Shown: positions 35,835-47,055, counted from the first letter of the stretch. The stretch: 64,000 nucleotides of DNA from Adiantum capillus-veneris (GCA_014529385.2 CM043962.1:49568098-49632097); one strand, 5' to 3'. Program-made: numbers and translations. The notes: generated by a model from the sequence alone, not told the origin.

Positions 35835-35835
35835 T
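35239..35835. repeat. (GA)n and (GT)n array in repeated modules
   Basis: Repeated modules of (GA)n followed by (GT)n and TAGGAAA(TTAAA) fill about 600 bp. The longest GA runs are near 35346-35416, 35440-35505, 35627-35704 and 35772-35830. Long Arg/Glu or Ser/Leu frames here are compositional. A related GA block with GTATGCGTAGGAAATTAAA lies on the other side of the LINE (40441-40530). Confidence 0.95.
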
Positions 35836-35898
35836 AGATAGATAGTTCTATTATCGTCTTGGGAGGTCAAATATGACCTATGGGACCAAATGAACATG

Positions 35899-38349
35899 TC
35901 ACGTGGTGTGAGTGGAGTTCATAAGTGACTCTCGATGCTCAAAAATGGCTGAAATGAGCGTCGCAATAGAGAGTCCACATCGTGGTTGGGAGAGGAAGGT
36001 ATGTAGGGAGAGATCATGGTTGAATATATGGGGAAAAGAGGGCCTAATGTGGTCAAAAGCTGAGCACTCAAGTAGTGTGTGGTACTCACTTTCTCGCACT
36101 TGACGAGGGCATAAGGTGCAAAGTCGATGACACTCCTCGCCAGTGCCCCAACGTCCTGTCTCGCAGCGTAGAGAATGGGAGCTAAGACGAATGGAGGCAA
36201 TGGTGCAGATCGCACTCAACGGGATGGGCTCAAGGATGTAGGAATGGGTTCGGTTACCTCGTTCCGAGAAGAAGAGAGATTTGTAGTTTGGGGCAACGTG
36301 TGTGGTGTAATGGCTGAAGCGAGAACCTCCGGATTTCTCCCAAGCCGTGATACATTGGCGTTGTAAGAAGGCCTCATTAACTTGGGAGTCGATCGACGCA
36401 TCCTTGACCAAGTGACATGCATCCCATCTTCCAAACCATTTCTTGATATCAAGCATCCACCCTGAACTTAGTATTTTGCTCTTGCATGTCTTTTGAACCA
36501 TTTGACTTGCTTCATATGCGATTCTAGGAAGTCGATGCAAAGGGCTACGTTGTGTCTTACGCATGTACTCCACAACCCTTTGCATGCCCAAGACCTCAAT
36601 GGGAAGCAATCCGGACTCAAGAAGTAAGAGCATGTAGGGTGTTTGTGTCTTGACTTGGAGAAAGTTGGTGAGAAAACGCTTTTGGACATTCTCAAACTCT
36701 TTCCAAGTAGACTTCCCGATGCTTCCACCCCACACCTCCACTCCATAAAGAAGCACCGGTGTCACCAATGTGTCAAAGAGGTACTTTTTGAGAGCCCAAC
36801 ACTTGATCTCTCCTGCATTGCACATGTTCTCAAATGCATAATAGGCCCTCTTTCCGGCTTCCAAGCGACGCATTGCACAATCCTTCCATTTATGATTGGA
36901 TGGAACCTCAAGGCCAAGGTACTTGAAGTGATCTACCACTTCAAGTTTCTCATTGTTATATACAATGCATGGATTTTCATCATTGAGGTTCTTTACAAGC
37001 ATAACCTTGGTTTTGGATCCATTCACGATCAGCCCGCTATGTAGGCAAAAGCGTTCCAAGACACTCATAAGCTTTTGTGCATCTTCTAAGGTATGTGCCA
37101 AGAGCACTACATCATCGGCATAAAGCAAAAGCATGATCACCGCATTTCCAATCTTAACCTCTTCTATGCCTTCTTGCTGCATAAAGTCAAGAACCATGCA
37201 TTCCAATTCATCAATGAGTAGCCCAAAGAGGGTTGGGGAAAGTGGGCATCCTTGTTTCACACCAATAGTGCTTGCAAAAAATTCTGAAATTCCATCTCCC
37301 ATACGTAATCGACATATCACTTTTTGGTAGATGCGAAAGACTGCATGCATAAATTCTCTCGGCACTTGAAGGCTTTGCATACGTCTCCAAAGATTTCCTC
37401 GCGGTACCATGTCAAAAGCTTTCTTGAAATCCACAAAGCAACAATACAACTTTTTTCCTTTCAATCGAGACGCTTCCATAAGAACTCGAAGAGTGACAAG
37501 GTGATCAATAGTGCTATGATGCTTTCGAAAACCTGCTTGGCCAAGTGCACGTTTGCCATTCTTTTCAGCCCATTCACTTATCTTCATCTCCATGATACAT
37601 CCAAATAACTTTGCCATTAAAGAACCAACCATTATAGTGCGATAGTTGTTCACATTGTTTACATCTCCTCCTTTGTGCAAAGGTTTGATCCAATTTGCAC
37701 TCCAATCATGAGGCATGCCATACTGAAGTGCAAGGTTAAACATATCGCATATCCAATATTGTGTTTTCTTGCTTGTCCATTTAATCATTTCAGCCTTGAC
37801 ACCTTGAAGGTCACCTACCTTACGAGTAGCAAGTTTCTCAAGCGCGCGGCATACATCTTCAATGGTAAAGAAGGGAGACATAAACGGAAGGGAGCTACAA
37901 CACTCCATCTTATCAACATTGGGTTGCTCATAGAGATTCTTACAATGCATATACATATACTCAAGAGTCAAGTCACCAAAGCTCTCAACGCGCTTGCCTT
38001 TTAGATTTTGCCAAAACTTGCCACATACATGTGCTTTCTCTTGTGCTAAAAGAAGTTGTTTTTCGACTTCCCACCTTCTCCTCTTCTTTTGAACAAGTGC
38101 TTTGTATGTGTGTGAACATTCCAAGTAAACTTCCTTGTCTTTGATTGCATCCAATCTTAACAAGTGTTTTCGTACTTGACTACATTCCATGTCAAACCAT
38201 TTCTTCTTGGTGCTACCCTTCTTAGACCTTTTGCAAGACATGTGTTTCACCGAAAAGCATTCCTTCGCACAAGAGAAAATTACTTCTTTGAAAACTTTCC
38301 ACTTGCATTCTAATGTTGGGCTCTCTTGATGCTCTATCATGCTTAACAT
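35899..38349 (-). pseudogene. LINE ORF2: reverse transcriptase and CCHC knuckle
   Basis: This 816-codon stretch is the RT part of ORF2, which nicks and reverse-transcribes at the target. It has the LINE RT landmarks in order: KPLHKGGDVNNVNNYR at about 223-238 (domain 2), QAGFRKHHSTIDH at 271-283, FVDFKKAFDMVPR at 305-317 (first catalytic Asp), QGCPLSPTLFG at 366-376 and YADD at 410-413 (catalytic pair). A zinc knuckle C744-C747-H757-C762 follows near the C-terminus. It is in the same frame as the endonuclease part, separated by a single TAG at 38350-38352. The whole RT domain has no internal stop. Confidence 0.95.
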
Positions 38350-38757
38350 TTAGTCCACCATATCAGCATATATAAGTGCTCGTTTGAAGTCTAGACGTAG
38401 GTACAAATGATTCACATCATGATTGGAGGCTACATGCTCGGGCCGTTTACCACACTTGAGGTCAATACATAACATCCTATGATCCGATTCCGGATTCCAT
38501 TCACCAAGTGTAAAGCTTTGTATGCATTCTAGAGTGGCTTCCGAGAACAACATATAGTCAATCACGCTAGCACCGTTGTGCTTTCTACATGTAAAGTCAT
38601 TGGTGGCTTGCCATAGAGATACACCATTTGCAATGAGCATTCCGGTACTATTGCACATATGTAGAAGTGACTTTTCATAGTGATCCACTTCTTTTGCATC
38701 ATTAGAACTTCGATTATACATGTATGAGCCATCCATTCTTCTTGAGACATGCGGCAT
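38350..38757 (-). pseudogene. LINE ORF2: endonuclease C-terminal half
   Basis: Continuation of the APE-type endonuclease, in the same frame as the preceding piece after one TAA stop. The catalytic D67 (SVIDYMLF) and the SDH motif at 91-93 (PESDHRML) are present, as in active LINE endonucleases. It ends at the TAG just before the RT part. There is no other damage. Confidence 0.93.
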
Positions 38758-38778
38758 GTCTACTTGTTGTGTGTCGTG

Positions 38779-39279
38779 TTATAGCATATTTGTGCGAGCA
38801 TTCATGTCTCCAAAAACAATGACTTCACCTTGATCCTTGTAATGAGCAATGTCTTCCTCTAGTTCAACAAAGGGCTGATCTCTATCCATATTCAAGCAAG
38901 CATAAAAGTTGGAGTCATAGTGAGGAATGTAACAACCGGCCACAAACATGACTTGACCATTTGGTGGGCTGATTTTCAGCCATAAGTAGCGTTTATACTT
39001 ATCTTCTTTGACAATGGAAACATCTTTCAAACCCTTTTTGGTCATACATGCTACGCCTCCTTGGCCTCTTCGTTGCTTTGCATTTTTGGTCCACATCAAA
39101 GAATGCACATCGTATTTGTCAAATCGAAGAATTCGTTGCGCATCATGCTCCCATGTTTCGACAAGAAGTATCACATCGGAGTCATTGGTAAGCTCATCAA
39201 TGCCAATTCCCGCATTCCATGGATACCCGTTACAATTCCAAAAGCTTATTCGCAAGCGTGAGTTGGTCTCATAGATCAT
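38779..39279 (-). pseudogene. LINE ORF2: endonuclease N-terminal half
   Basis: Start of ORF2, six bases after the ORF1 stop. The APE/exonuclease-III-type fold is recognised by N15 in FWNCNG, the metal-binding E41 in LLVETW, and D158/N160 in FGDMNAR. It runs to a TAA that interrupts the domain before its C-terminal half. The enzyme would nick the target bottom strand to prime reverse transcription. Confidence 0.93.
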
Positions 39280-39285
39280 GTGTCC

Positions 39286-40305
39286 CTATTTGTTGGGTGG
39301 ACTTGCATCCTCCTCAAGTGGCTTCTCTTCATGAGATGATACTTTAACCTTCTTGCTTCTTTCCTCATATGCTTTGCGACGTACATTTTGTTGCATAAGA
39401 GTGCGATCCTCATATACATTACAACCCGTTCCTTTGAGGTAGATCCAACCATTGTCAAGGATGATCTTTCTCTTTACCTCATCAGCCATGGTACATACAA
39501 TAGGTCTTTCTCCTGAGCGAGGGACTCCTTGTTTTCCAACTCGATGTGCACCATAAGCCATGATTCCTGACATGCCAAAGTGTGTAGCAAAAAACTCTTC
39601 AATAGCAACTGCAAGACATTGGGGTGTTTCAATGCTTTCCTCCTTGATTCCACGAATGACGATGTTCTTTGAGCGTTTTTGTCGTTCGTGCAATTCTTGA
39701 GTGTCCACATTCTCTACATTCTTTGCTTGGACAACGGCTCGCGTGATAGGAGATGTAGAAACCACATTATCCTTACATATATCAGCCCATGATTTGGATG
39801 CATTTCTCATCTCACATACATCATGTCGTATTGTATCTATTGTTTCCTCTTTCAATACATGATCACTCTCAACTTTGCTCAAGCGCTCTTTCAATACATT
39901 CATGTCAACAAGAGAGCGTTTACATTCTTGAACTTCAGTCTCAAGATGCATCAAGCGTGTTGTTTGCATTTCAAGAACCTTCTTGAGGTGCTCATTCTCC
40001 ACAACGAGAACTCTTAAATTACCATTCTCCATTGCAAGTGCGCGCAACTCTTCACCTTGTTTGTTGACGGTTTCTTGTAACGAGATCAAGTAAGCCATGA
40101 TCATTGCTTCTTTTGTTGTAGATGATGTGGTTGGATTAGCATCCAAATTCCTTGGAGATTTTGCATCATTCTCCATGGCGAGTGTGGCTTTTCCACCCTT
40201 GCGAGTTTTGTCTGACATTGCCTTCAAGTCGGCAACAAAAACGCAAAGTTTTGACAATTTTTTCAGTTCTGAGATGCTGTTACAGCAAAACCTTCCATTA
40301 CACAA
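39286..40305 (-). CDS. LINE ORF1: coiled-coil, RRM-like RNA-binding protein
   Basis: An intact 339-codon frame. The likely start is the internal Met30 (MSDKTRKGG, near 40218) rather than the first Met. Residues about 70-175 form heptad-like repeats of a coiled coil (LISLQETVNKQGEELRAL, LKKVLEMQTTRLMHLETEV). Residues about 212-300 resemble the RRM/transposase_22-type domain of L1 ORF1 proteins (KNIVIRGIKEES, GAHRVGK, RPIVCTMADEVKRKIILDNG). The acidic/Lys tail is unstructured. Such proteins coat LINE RNA as trimers and assist target-primed reverse transcription. Many plant LINEs instead have a CCHC-type ORF1, so the coiled-coil/RRM form is notable. I call it intact because no stop or frameshift is visible. 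Confidence 0.85.
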   Translation of the reverse strand: MCNGRFCCNSISELKKLSKLCVFVADLKAMSDKTRKGGKATLAMENDAKSPRNLDANPTTSSTTKEAMIMAYLISLQETVNKQGEELRALAMENGNLRVLVVENEHLKKVLEMQTTRLMHLETEVQECKRSLVDMNVLKERLSKVESDHVLKEETIDTIRHDVCEMRNASKSWADICKDNVVSTSPITRAVVQAKNVENVDTQELHERQKRSKNIVIRGIKEESIETPQCLAVAIEEFFATHFGMSGIMAYGAHRVGKQGVPRSGERPIVCTMADEVKRKIILDNGWIYLKGTGCNVYEDRTLMQQNVRRKAYEERSKKVKVSSHEEKPLEEDASPPNK

Positions 40306-40439
40306 AAAAATTCTATCTTTACATCAATGCGTAGAGGGCTTCGTGCTCTTCGATTGAGGCTATAGATCACCTAAATCCGAGTTCGGATGAGCAAGTTATG
40401 GTCAAAAGAGTGAACTGCTGTCTACTAGGTCAAAAAACG

Positions 40440-40440
<1 letters not shown>

Positions 40441-40492
<52 letters not shown>
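40441..40492. repeat. (GA)n microsatellite next to the LINE 5' end
   Basis: About 50 bp of GA directly follow the last LINE-like leader sequence. It is part of the repeated GA-plus-GGAAATTAAA module also seen at 35.7 kb. Confidence 0.95.
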
Positions 40493-40495
<3 letters not shown>

Positions 40496-40533
40496 TTAAT
40501 GTATGCGTAGGAAATTAAAATTAAAGAGAGAAA

Positions 40534-41690
<1,157 letters not shown>

Positions 41691-42203
41691 GATGGCAACG
41701 TCATCAACTAACATGGAGGAAAATATTGCATGCTCGTGCACGCTTTGCAAGTATCAAATCCTGTGCAAGCGTAGGATATGTAATGAGCATGTGCACAACT
41801 ACGGAGAGTTTTCTAGAGAAACCATACAGAATCTATGATACGACTCCTACGGAACGGGCATTGATTTTTGTGACATAGCACCTACATTTGAGACAGAGAG
41901 AAAAAGGATTATGCGTGAAGGTTCGACCAATATAGAGCCAAGGATGGAAGCAGAAAAGGGCTTACAGACAGAAGATGACGGCATGGAGGAGATGCTGGAT
42001 GCCTTCTTCCAGACAAGCAAGGAGAACGCTAACGAAGCAACACCAGAAGCCGTGCACCTATCTCTTGAAGACATGTTGAGAAAGTTGGCACGTCAACCAA
42101 TCTATGAAGGTGCCAAAATATCTGTGCTTCGTACTTGTCTGGCGTTTTTGAATCTTCAGTCAGTGTACGGGTGGTCAGATGCAAGCGTCACTTCTTTGTT
42201 TAG

Positions 42204-42283
42204 GTACGTAATTTACAAAAGAGATTTTCGATCGCAACGGTGACGTGCTTGGAGAGATTTTTAATTTAATGTGGCTTAAATAG
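42204..42283 (+). other. Intron 1 of the TNP2-like transposase
   Basis: Donor AG|GTACGT and acceptor AAATAG|G. Removing these 80 bases joins SLFR to LLREQLLPAG in frame, matching the usual continuity of TNP2 proteins. Confidence 0.85.
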
Positions 42284-43023
42284 GTTGTTGCGGGAGCAAC
42301 TTCTCCCGGCTGGCAATGAAATACCCCTCTCCAGGCTAGACGCAAAGCAACTATTGACCTCAGTTGGCTTGGACTACAACAAGATTCATGCATGTCCAAA
42401 TGATTGCATTCTTTTTCGCAATGAATTCGCAGATTGTCTGTCGTGTCCTAAGTGTGGAGCAATGCGCTACAAACAAGATGCGGTTGGCGAGACGGTGCCA
42501 GCTAAAGTGTTGCGGCATTTCCCTATTATTCCTAGGATAAAAAGCATGTTTCGTTGTGGTCCCATTGCAAAGTTGATGCGGTGGCATTCTATGAATAGAT
42601 CCACTGACGCAGCATTTAGGGTTCCCGCTGATTCAAAGGCTTGGATGCACATTGAATATACCTGGCCACATTTTAAGAGTGAACCATGCAATTTGGGTTT
42701 GGGCATGGCAATGGATGGAGTCAATCCATCTGGCTTGAGAAGCTCGTCATGGAGCACTTGGCCTGTGTGCCTTATCAATTACAACCTCTCGTCGTGGCTT
42801 GCCATCAAGAAGGGTCATTTGATATTAAGCTTGATTGTACCTGGTAAGTTCAAGGCAAAAAACATGGATGTTTATCTAGCTCCACTAGTTGACGAGCTCC
42901 AGGAGTTATGGCATGGGATCGACATAGCAGATGCGGTTGAACCAGTAGGACAACAGCATGCAAGGATCCATGGACTTCTTATGTGGACTATGCATGATTG
43001 GCCATGATATGGAGAAGCTTCTG

Positions 43024-43102
43024 GTAATGGTTCTTGATTTACAAAATTCTCGCTATTCGCAAGCACTTTGCCTTGGCCTGATTCATGCTTTAATATATGC
43101 AG
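43024..43102 (+). other. Intron 2 of the TNP2-like transposase
   Basis: Donor CTG|GTAATG and acceptor ATGCAG|GG. Removal joins YGEASG to LTTSGYNACPICG in one frame, while the unspliced sequence has stops in that frame. Confidence 0.88.
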
Positions 43103-43702
43103 GGCTAACAACTTCGGGATACAATGCATGTCCAATTTGCGGGCAGTATTTGGATGTGCGCTATTCTGCCTCTCTTCAAAAGACAATTTATCAAGGCCAC
43201 CACCGTTATCTTCCAGATGGCCATCACTTGCACGAAGGTCAGCTTGGTCACGTCGAATGTCGTCCTAGCATGTACAAGAGTGGCGTCGCCGATGGGAGCA
43301 ACATGAGGGGCAACCTATTCCAAGAATGAAACGTTTGTCCATTCTCCATACGTTGCCGTACTGGGGTGATCTACAATTAACCATTTGCTGGATCCAATGC
43401 ATATATTCAAGAATGTGGGAGAGCTCCTCCGGAAGACAATCATGGGAATGAAAGACAATCGAGCTTCACGAGATGATTTGCAGTCAGTTGGAAAGATGCC
43501 AGAGTTGTGGCCTTTCACCAATGCAGCTGGCCAAACAAAACTTCCAAGAGCGCCATGGGTATTGCCAAAAAGCGAAGAGCGACAATTTAAAAGGGTGAGT
43601 TCAGAGTTCGGGACGCCAACAGGATATATGTGATGTCTCAAGACAGCATTCACCCGTGATGATCAACTGTCAGGACTGAAATCGCACGACTGGCATAAGT
43701 TC

Positions 43703-44401
43703 TTGCAATTCATTCTTCCAATTGCAATCAAGGGGTGTTTAACGGAGGAAGTGCGAACCTGCATATACAAGATTTCTGAGCTAGTGCGGTTGATCTCTTC
43801 CAAGGAGATACGGGAGGAATCTATTGCAGTCGCAAGGGCTAACTCCATTGAGGCAGTTTGCATGATTGAGAAGTATCTACCCACGAGCTGCCTGACTATC
43901 CAAATGCACTTGCTCGTCCATGTAGTAGATGAGGTTGCAGTGGCAGGTACACTCCACAGCCGTTCGATGTTCTTTCTAGAGCGGTTCATGAAAACACTTA
44001 AGGGTTTTGTTCGCCAAAAAGCGCGTCTAGAGGGGAGCATGGCAAAAGGATGGCTGGTGCAAGAGTCTCTTGTCTTGACGACCGAATTTCTATCCGTTTC
44101 TGACCCAGAAATGCCTCGACTGTGGAGCGATGAGGAGGATGCAAGATTGGTGGGAGAGGAGCTGCAAGGGCAAGGGGTGCCGAAGAAAATGAACGATGCC
44201 ATGCGAGAAAAGATCATGAAGTTCTGTATACTAAATTCAGAGCCGATGCAAAAATGGCTTGAAAGGTACGAAGAAGAGAAAGAGAGACGCAATAGGGAGC
44301 AACACGATTTCAGGCGAAGCCGAACGACTAGAGGCTTACCCTTGCACTACATACATGGTACTGTGGTCGCATGGAAAGCATTTCAGAACACAACAAATTG
44401 A
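43703..44401 (+). pseudogene. DUF4218-like segment of the TNP2 transposase
   Basis: A 232-codon open stretch within exon 3. It carries LPIAIKGCLTEEVRTCIYKISEL and the conserved HLLVHVVDEVAVAGTLHSRSMFFLERFMKTLKGFV block, then GSMAKGWLVQESLVL. In known CACTA transposases this follows the DDE core. The frame breaks at its end, and the C-terminal part continues in another frame from about 44400. Confidence 0.88.
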
Positions 44402-45048
44402 CAGCAGAAGAAACACGTTTGACAGTGGGGTAATGGTTAGTTTCATGCAAAAGAGCAGGGCCAATGCCAGAGACACGAATGAGAGCACTAGCAACCTGGA
44501 TTACTGTGGTCTGGTGTCAGATATCCTAAAAGTCAGCTTCAGGCGGTTTGAGATGTTTTTGTTGGATGTGAAGAGGTTCAAGGTGATTACTTCTGGTCGC
44601 AATGCAACGGTACGCAGATATGGAAACAAGCTTATGCAAATAGATTCTACAAAGGTTTGGACAGATGCGAGCGACACATTTGCTCTCCCCGAACATTGTG
44701 CAAGTGGTCTTTGTACCGGACCCTCGAGAGCGACAATGGTGGTTTGTGGTTCAGGTTGCTCCAAGAAATAAAAAAGTATTTGAAGGGCAAGAGCTCCTGG
44801 AGGAAAGTCGATCAGACGACGTAGATACTACTGTGACATTAGATGAGATGGACGAAGGTATGGCAGAGGAAGCTGACAGATATACGAGGGATGACGCAGA
44901 CGAGGCAGAATTGACACTTGTAGATGAAGATGCAATGGATGAAGACAATCTGCCAGAACGAGTTGGGACAGAGTTATGTCTACAATTAGAGATAGACAAT
45001 GATACGGTGCAAGATTTTATCGATGATGCCTCACTCATCGAGGCCTAG
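44400..45048 (+). pseudogene. DUF4216-like C-terminal segment of the TNP2 transposase
   Basis: Two overlapping frames (to 44771, and 44665-45048) join near 44690. The first reads NLDYCGLVSDILKVSFRRFEMFLLDVKRFKV, and the second QVVFVPDPRERQWWFVVQVAPRNKK, the recognisable DUF4216 end. The C-terminus is highly acidic. It ends in TAG and is followed within a few bases by a splice-donor-like CTGTAAGTG. Confidence 0.82.
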
Positions 45049-45054
45049 GCCTGT

Positions 45055-45146
45055 AAGTGTTTGTGTGAAGACGTTGATTTAAAATTAAGCTTAAAGTTAA
45101 TTTAAACAAAGGTGTTCTGACGCTTTATTTTACTTTCTTTGTGCAG
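45055..45146 (+). other. Probable intron between the two CACTA ORFs
   Basis: Donor CCT|GTAAGT and acceptor TTTGTGCAG|GAC flank a T-rich ~92-bp segment. It lies after the TNP2 stop and before the TNPA-like frame, so the two proteins may come from one alternatively spliced transcript, as in En/Spm. Inference from the sites only. Confidence 0.55.
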
Positions 45147-46291
45147 GACTTTAGTATGGCAGACCAGTTTCCAGATCCCGCTTCTATGAGTGCAGATGCA
45201 TTTATGGGCTTCGTCACACGGATGACACCCAGTCAGATGGCAGAGGCGTCTCAGTACTGGGTAGCCAGAGGCACGGGTACTACGCCTCCGGGCTTCACAC
45301 CCGAGGGTCCGACGCCTATGGAGGGGACACCTATGGGGGGGACGCCTATGGGTACGACGCGTGCGAGGTCTCCCATCACGGCCGCTTCGACACCTAGGGG
45401 TGCGGCAGAGGCGGGTACGTCCTCATATCCGCAGCACCAACGCACTCGCCGATCTCGGCGATCGTCAAGTGGAGGTGGTGGTTGCTGTGGAGGAGGGTCC
45501 ACAGATGCTTCAACCCCTCCTCGCTCACGATCCCCATCCTACCCAGGCCCACCTCTCGACACACCTCTTGGCACACCTCGGACACCTTGGGGGGCACACA
45601 ATTTTAGTGCCTCCAAGCTCTATATTGTACGGGCAGATGGTTTTGCTGACATGGATAGAGTCGGGATTGAGATGAGACAGCGGATTCGCCAGCTCGCGGA
45701 GCTGCACTTTTCGACTAGCATTCTAACACCTTGGCCTGACCAGGATGAGGACAAAACCAGTTATATAGTGGAGACCATCATGAGAGAGTACCAGCCTGCT
45801 CCGGGTTCAAAGGCTGTTCTGAAGAGGTGGATCAAAGGTGTTGCACGGGACATCGTGAAACATCGACGAGATGCAGCTCGACAGGCTTTCAGGACCGGCT
45901 CGTCGAAGCCTTCGGGCATCCCACACGAGACGTGACAGCAGATAAGGGAGGATGAGCGGACAACGGACACGCGGTTCAGATAGCAGCGTCAGGCCGCGCA
46001 GATACGATAGATGACCAAGGGGACATCTCATCTTGGCAGTGGAGGCTTCGACACCTTTCGCCATGAGTTTGTGAGTTACCAATCCAATCCTAGCTATGGC
46101 GTTTTTCTAAACGTGATGAATCATGTATTCTTATTACTTTGATTTTTGTATAAACGCAGAATCTTGGGATGCATCGAGCCCCGACACGCCAAGAGGAGAC
46201 AGATGGATATCGCAAAGGTATCTATGAAGTATTGAATGATCTTAATAGAGCCTGTAGACTGGGAGGCCTTAGAGTCTCGTTGATCGATTGA
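45141..46291 (+). pseudogene. TNPA/transposase_24-like second CACTA gene
   Basis: The main frame (45141-45935, 264 codons) has a Pro/Gly/Thr-rich low-complexity stretch with GGTPMGT-type repeats and an Arg-rich segment. A helical block follows (FADMDRVGIEMRQRIRQLAELHFSTSILTPWPDQDE). It continues in the same frame beyond three stops (TGA and two TAG at about 45933-46010) into TKGTSHLGSGGFDTFRHEF. An intron at 46071-46159 then leads to GMHRAPTRQEETDGYRKGIYEVL, which is how transposase_24-type proteins end (a GS-rich piece, then PTRxE). Proteins of this kind bind the subterminal repeats. The true first codon is uncertain: MADQF (about 45156) is a good alternative to the first Met. Confidence 0.7.
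46071..46159 (+). other. Intron of the TNPA-like gene
   Basis: Donor TTT|GTGAGT and acceptor AACGCAG|A. Splicing keeps the frame of 45141 and joins FRHEF to NLGMHRAPT. Confidence 0.75.
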
Positions 46292-46292
46292 G

Positions 46293-46382
46293 GTGAGATG
46301 TTAATATGTGTGAGTTGATTTAATTAAATAAGTATATGTGAAGTAATATCAATACTAATTTTGTGACTTGTCCTATGTGCAG
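46293..46382 (+). other. Probable terminal intron of the TNPA-like gene
   Basis: Donor GAG|GTGAGA and acceptor TATGTGCAG|G, 90 bp, directly after a TGA at 46289-46291. The following exon would close within a few codons at TAG. Confidence 0.5.
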
Positions 46383-46475
46383 GTTGTGATGCCTAGTCAT
46401 CAGTGGATTTCATATATGTGCTTTGTGAGACATAGACACACTTCTGTGTCTCTTTTTTGTATAAACATATATCGT

Positions 46476-46770
46476 TATGGTTATTGTTCAGACATGGTTA
46501 TGGTTATTTTTTTCCTTATGGTTATGGTTATTGTCATTGTATAGACATGGTTATTTCTCCTATTCTTGTATAGATATGGTTATGGTTATTGTTTTGTTTA
46601 TGGTTATGTTTAACTCTCTGGTTATGCTTATGGTTATTGTTTTGTTTATGGTTATGGTTATCTGCATTATGGTTTTGATCAATATGGTTATGGCCGGTTA
46701 TGGTTTTAATTTGGTTATGGTTTTGCACAAATTAAGTTCATTATGGTTATGGTTTTAAGTTGGTTATGGT
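46476..46770. repeat. TTATGG hexamer-based minisatellite
   Basis: About 300 bp of irregular copies of GGTTATGGTTATTG-like units, with TTATGG as the core. It lies in the 3' non-coding part of the CACTA element. The hydrophobic open frame across it is compositional. Confidence 0.92.
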
Positions 46771-47055
46771 TTTGCACAAAGTTCATTTCATTTCTTTCAT
46801 TGGCCTTAAATCTCATGTGAGATCCTACATGGATAGCATGTAGGAGGCGTATACATGATATGGTTTTTTTTGAAAAGGTTATGTTAAAACGAAGGGATCT
46901 CTGCCGAAATTTCTGCGGGAGTACGGTTGATTTTGGTGCTGCTTGCTTTCTTGGGTAGAGGACAGGTAGTCAGGCTGTGGCTGTGTCCATCTTTTCACTG
47001 GACACAGGCCAAGCTGCCTGTCCTTTGCCAAGATTTTTTTTTCTTTTATGGTCAT
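46771..47055. other. CACTA 3' region, no gene
   Basis: Non-coding sequence between the hexamer array and the right subterminal repeats. No motif was recognised. Confidence 0.5.

Larger units (their letters stand above)
35899..40440 (-). mobile_element. Non-LTR retrotransposon (LINE), nearly intact
   Basis: Two ORFs in tandem on the minus strand, ORF1 (40305-39286) and ORF2 (39279-35899), are separated by 6 nt. ORF2 has an APE-type endonuclease followed by a reverse transcriptase and a C-terminal zinc knuckle, the plant L1-type layout. Only two in-frame stops interrupt ORF2, so the copy is relatively young. The 5' end is placed near 40440, just below a GA run. At the 3' end I see no poly(A): the stop codon abuts sequence that is also present beyond the 5' end, so the 3' UTR is missing or very short. 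No clean target duplication was found. Confidence 0.92.
41692..45048 (+). pseudogene. TNP2-like CACTA transposase gene with two introns
   Basis: DDE-type transposase of the CACTA superfamily, which cuts element ends. Exon 1 is 41692-42203, intron 42204-42283 (GT...AG, 80 bp), exon 2 42284-43023, intron 43024-43102 (GT...AG, 79 bp), and exon 3 runs from 43103. Splicing restores IHACPNDCILFR, GMAMDGVNPSG (first acidic residue), WTMHDWP-YGEASG and then SGYNACPICGQ, the TNP2 cysteine block. LDPMHIFKNVGE gives the next acidic site. The DUF4218-like region (ILPIAIKGCL, VHVVDEVAVAGTLHSRSMFFLERFMKTLK) and a DUF4216-like region (VFVPDPRERQWWFVV) follow. In-frame stops at 41836, 43005 and near 43631, and frameshifts near 43370, 44400 and 44690, inactivate it. 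The start is the ATG of MATSSTNMEEN, which is in frame with the rest of exon 1. Confidence 0.9.

Noticed and set aside
43663-44292. 209-codon minus-strand frame opposite the CACTA transposase
   Set aside because: The plus-strand frame has the DUF4218-type signature and this one has none, so it is an antisense shadow.
46477-46758. Hydrophobic 93-codon frame that looks like membrane segments
   Set aside because: It is the translation of the TTATGG minisatellite, where hydrophobicity follows from the hexamer. There is no support for a real protein.
46476-46770. Interstitial telomere repeat
   Set aside because: The unit is TTATGG and not TTTAGGG or TTAGGG, and it is irregular and confined to the CACTA tail.
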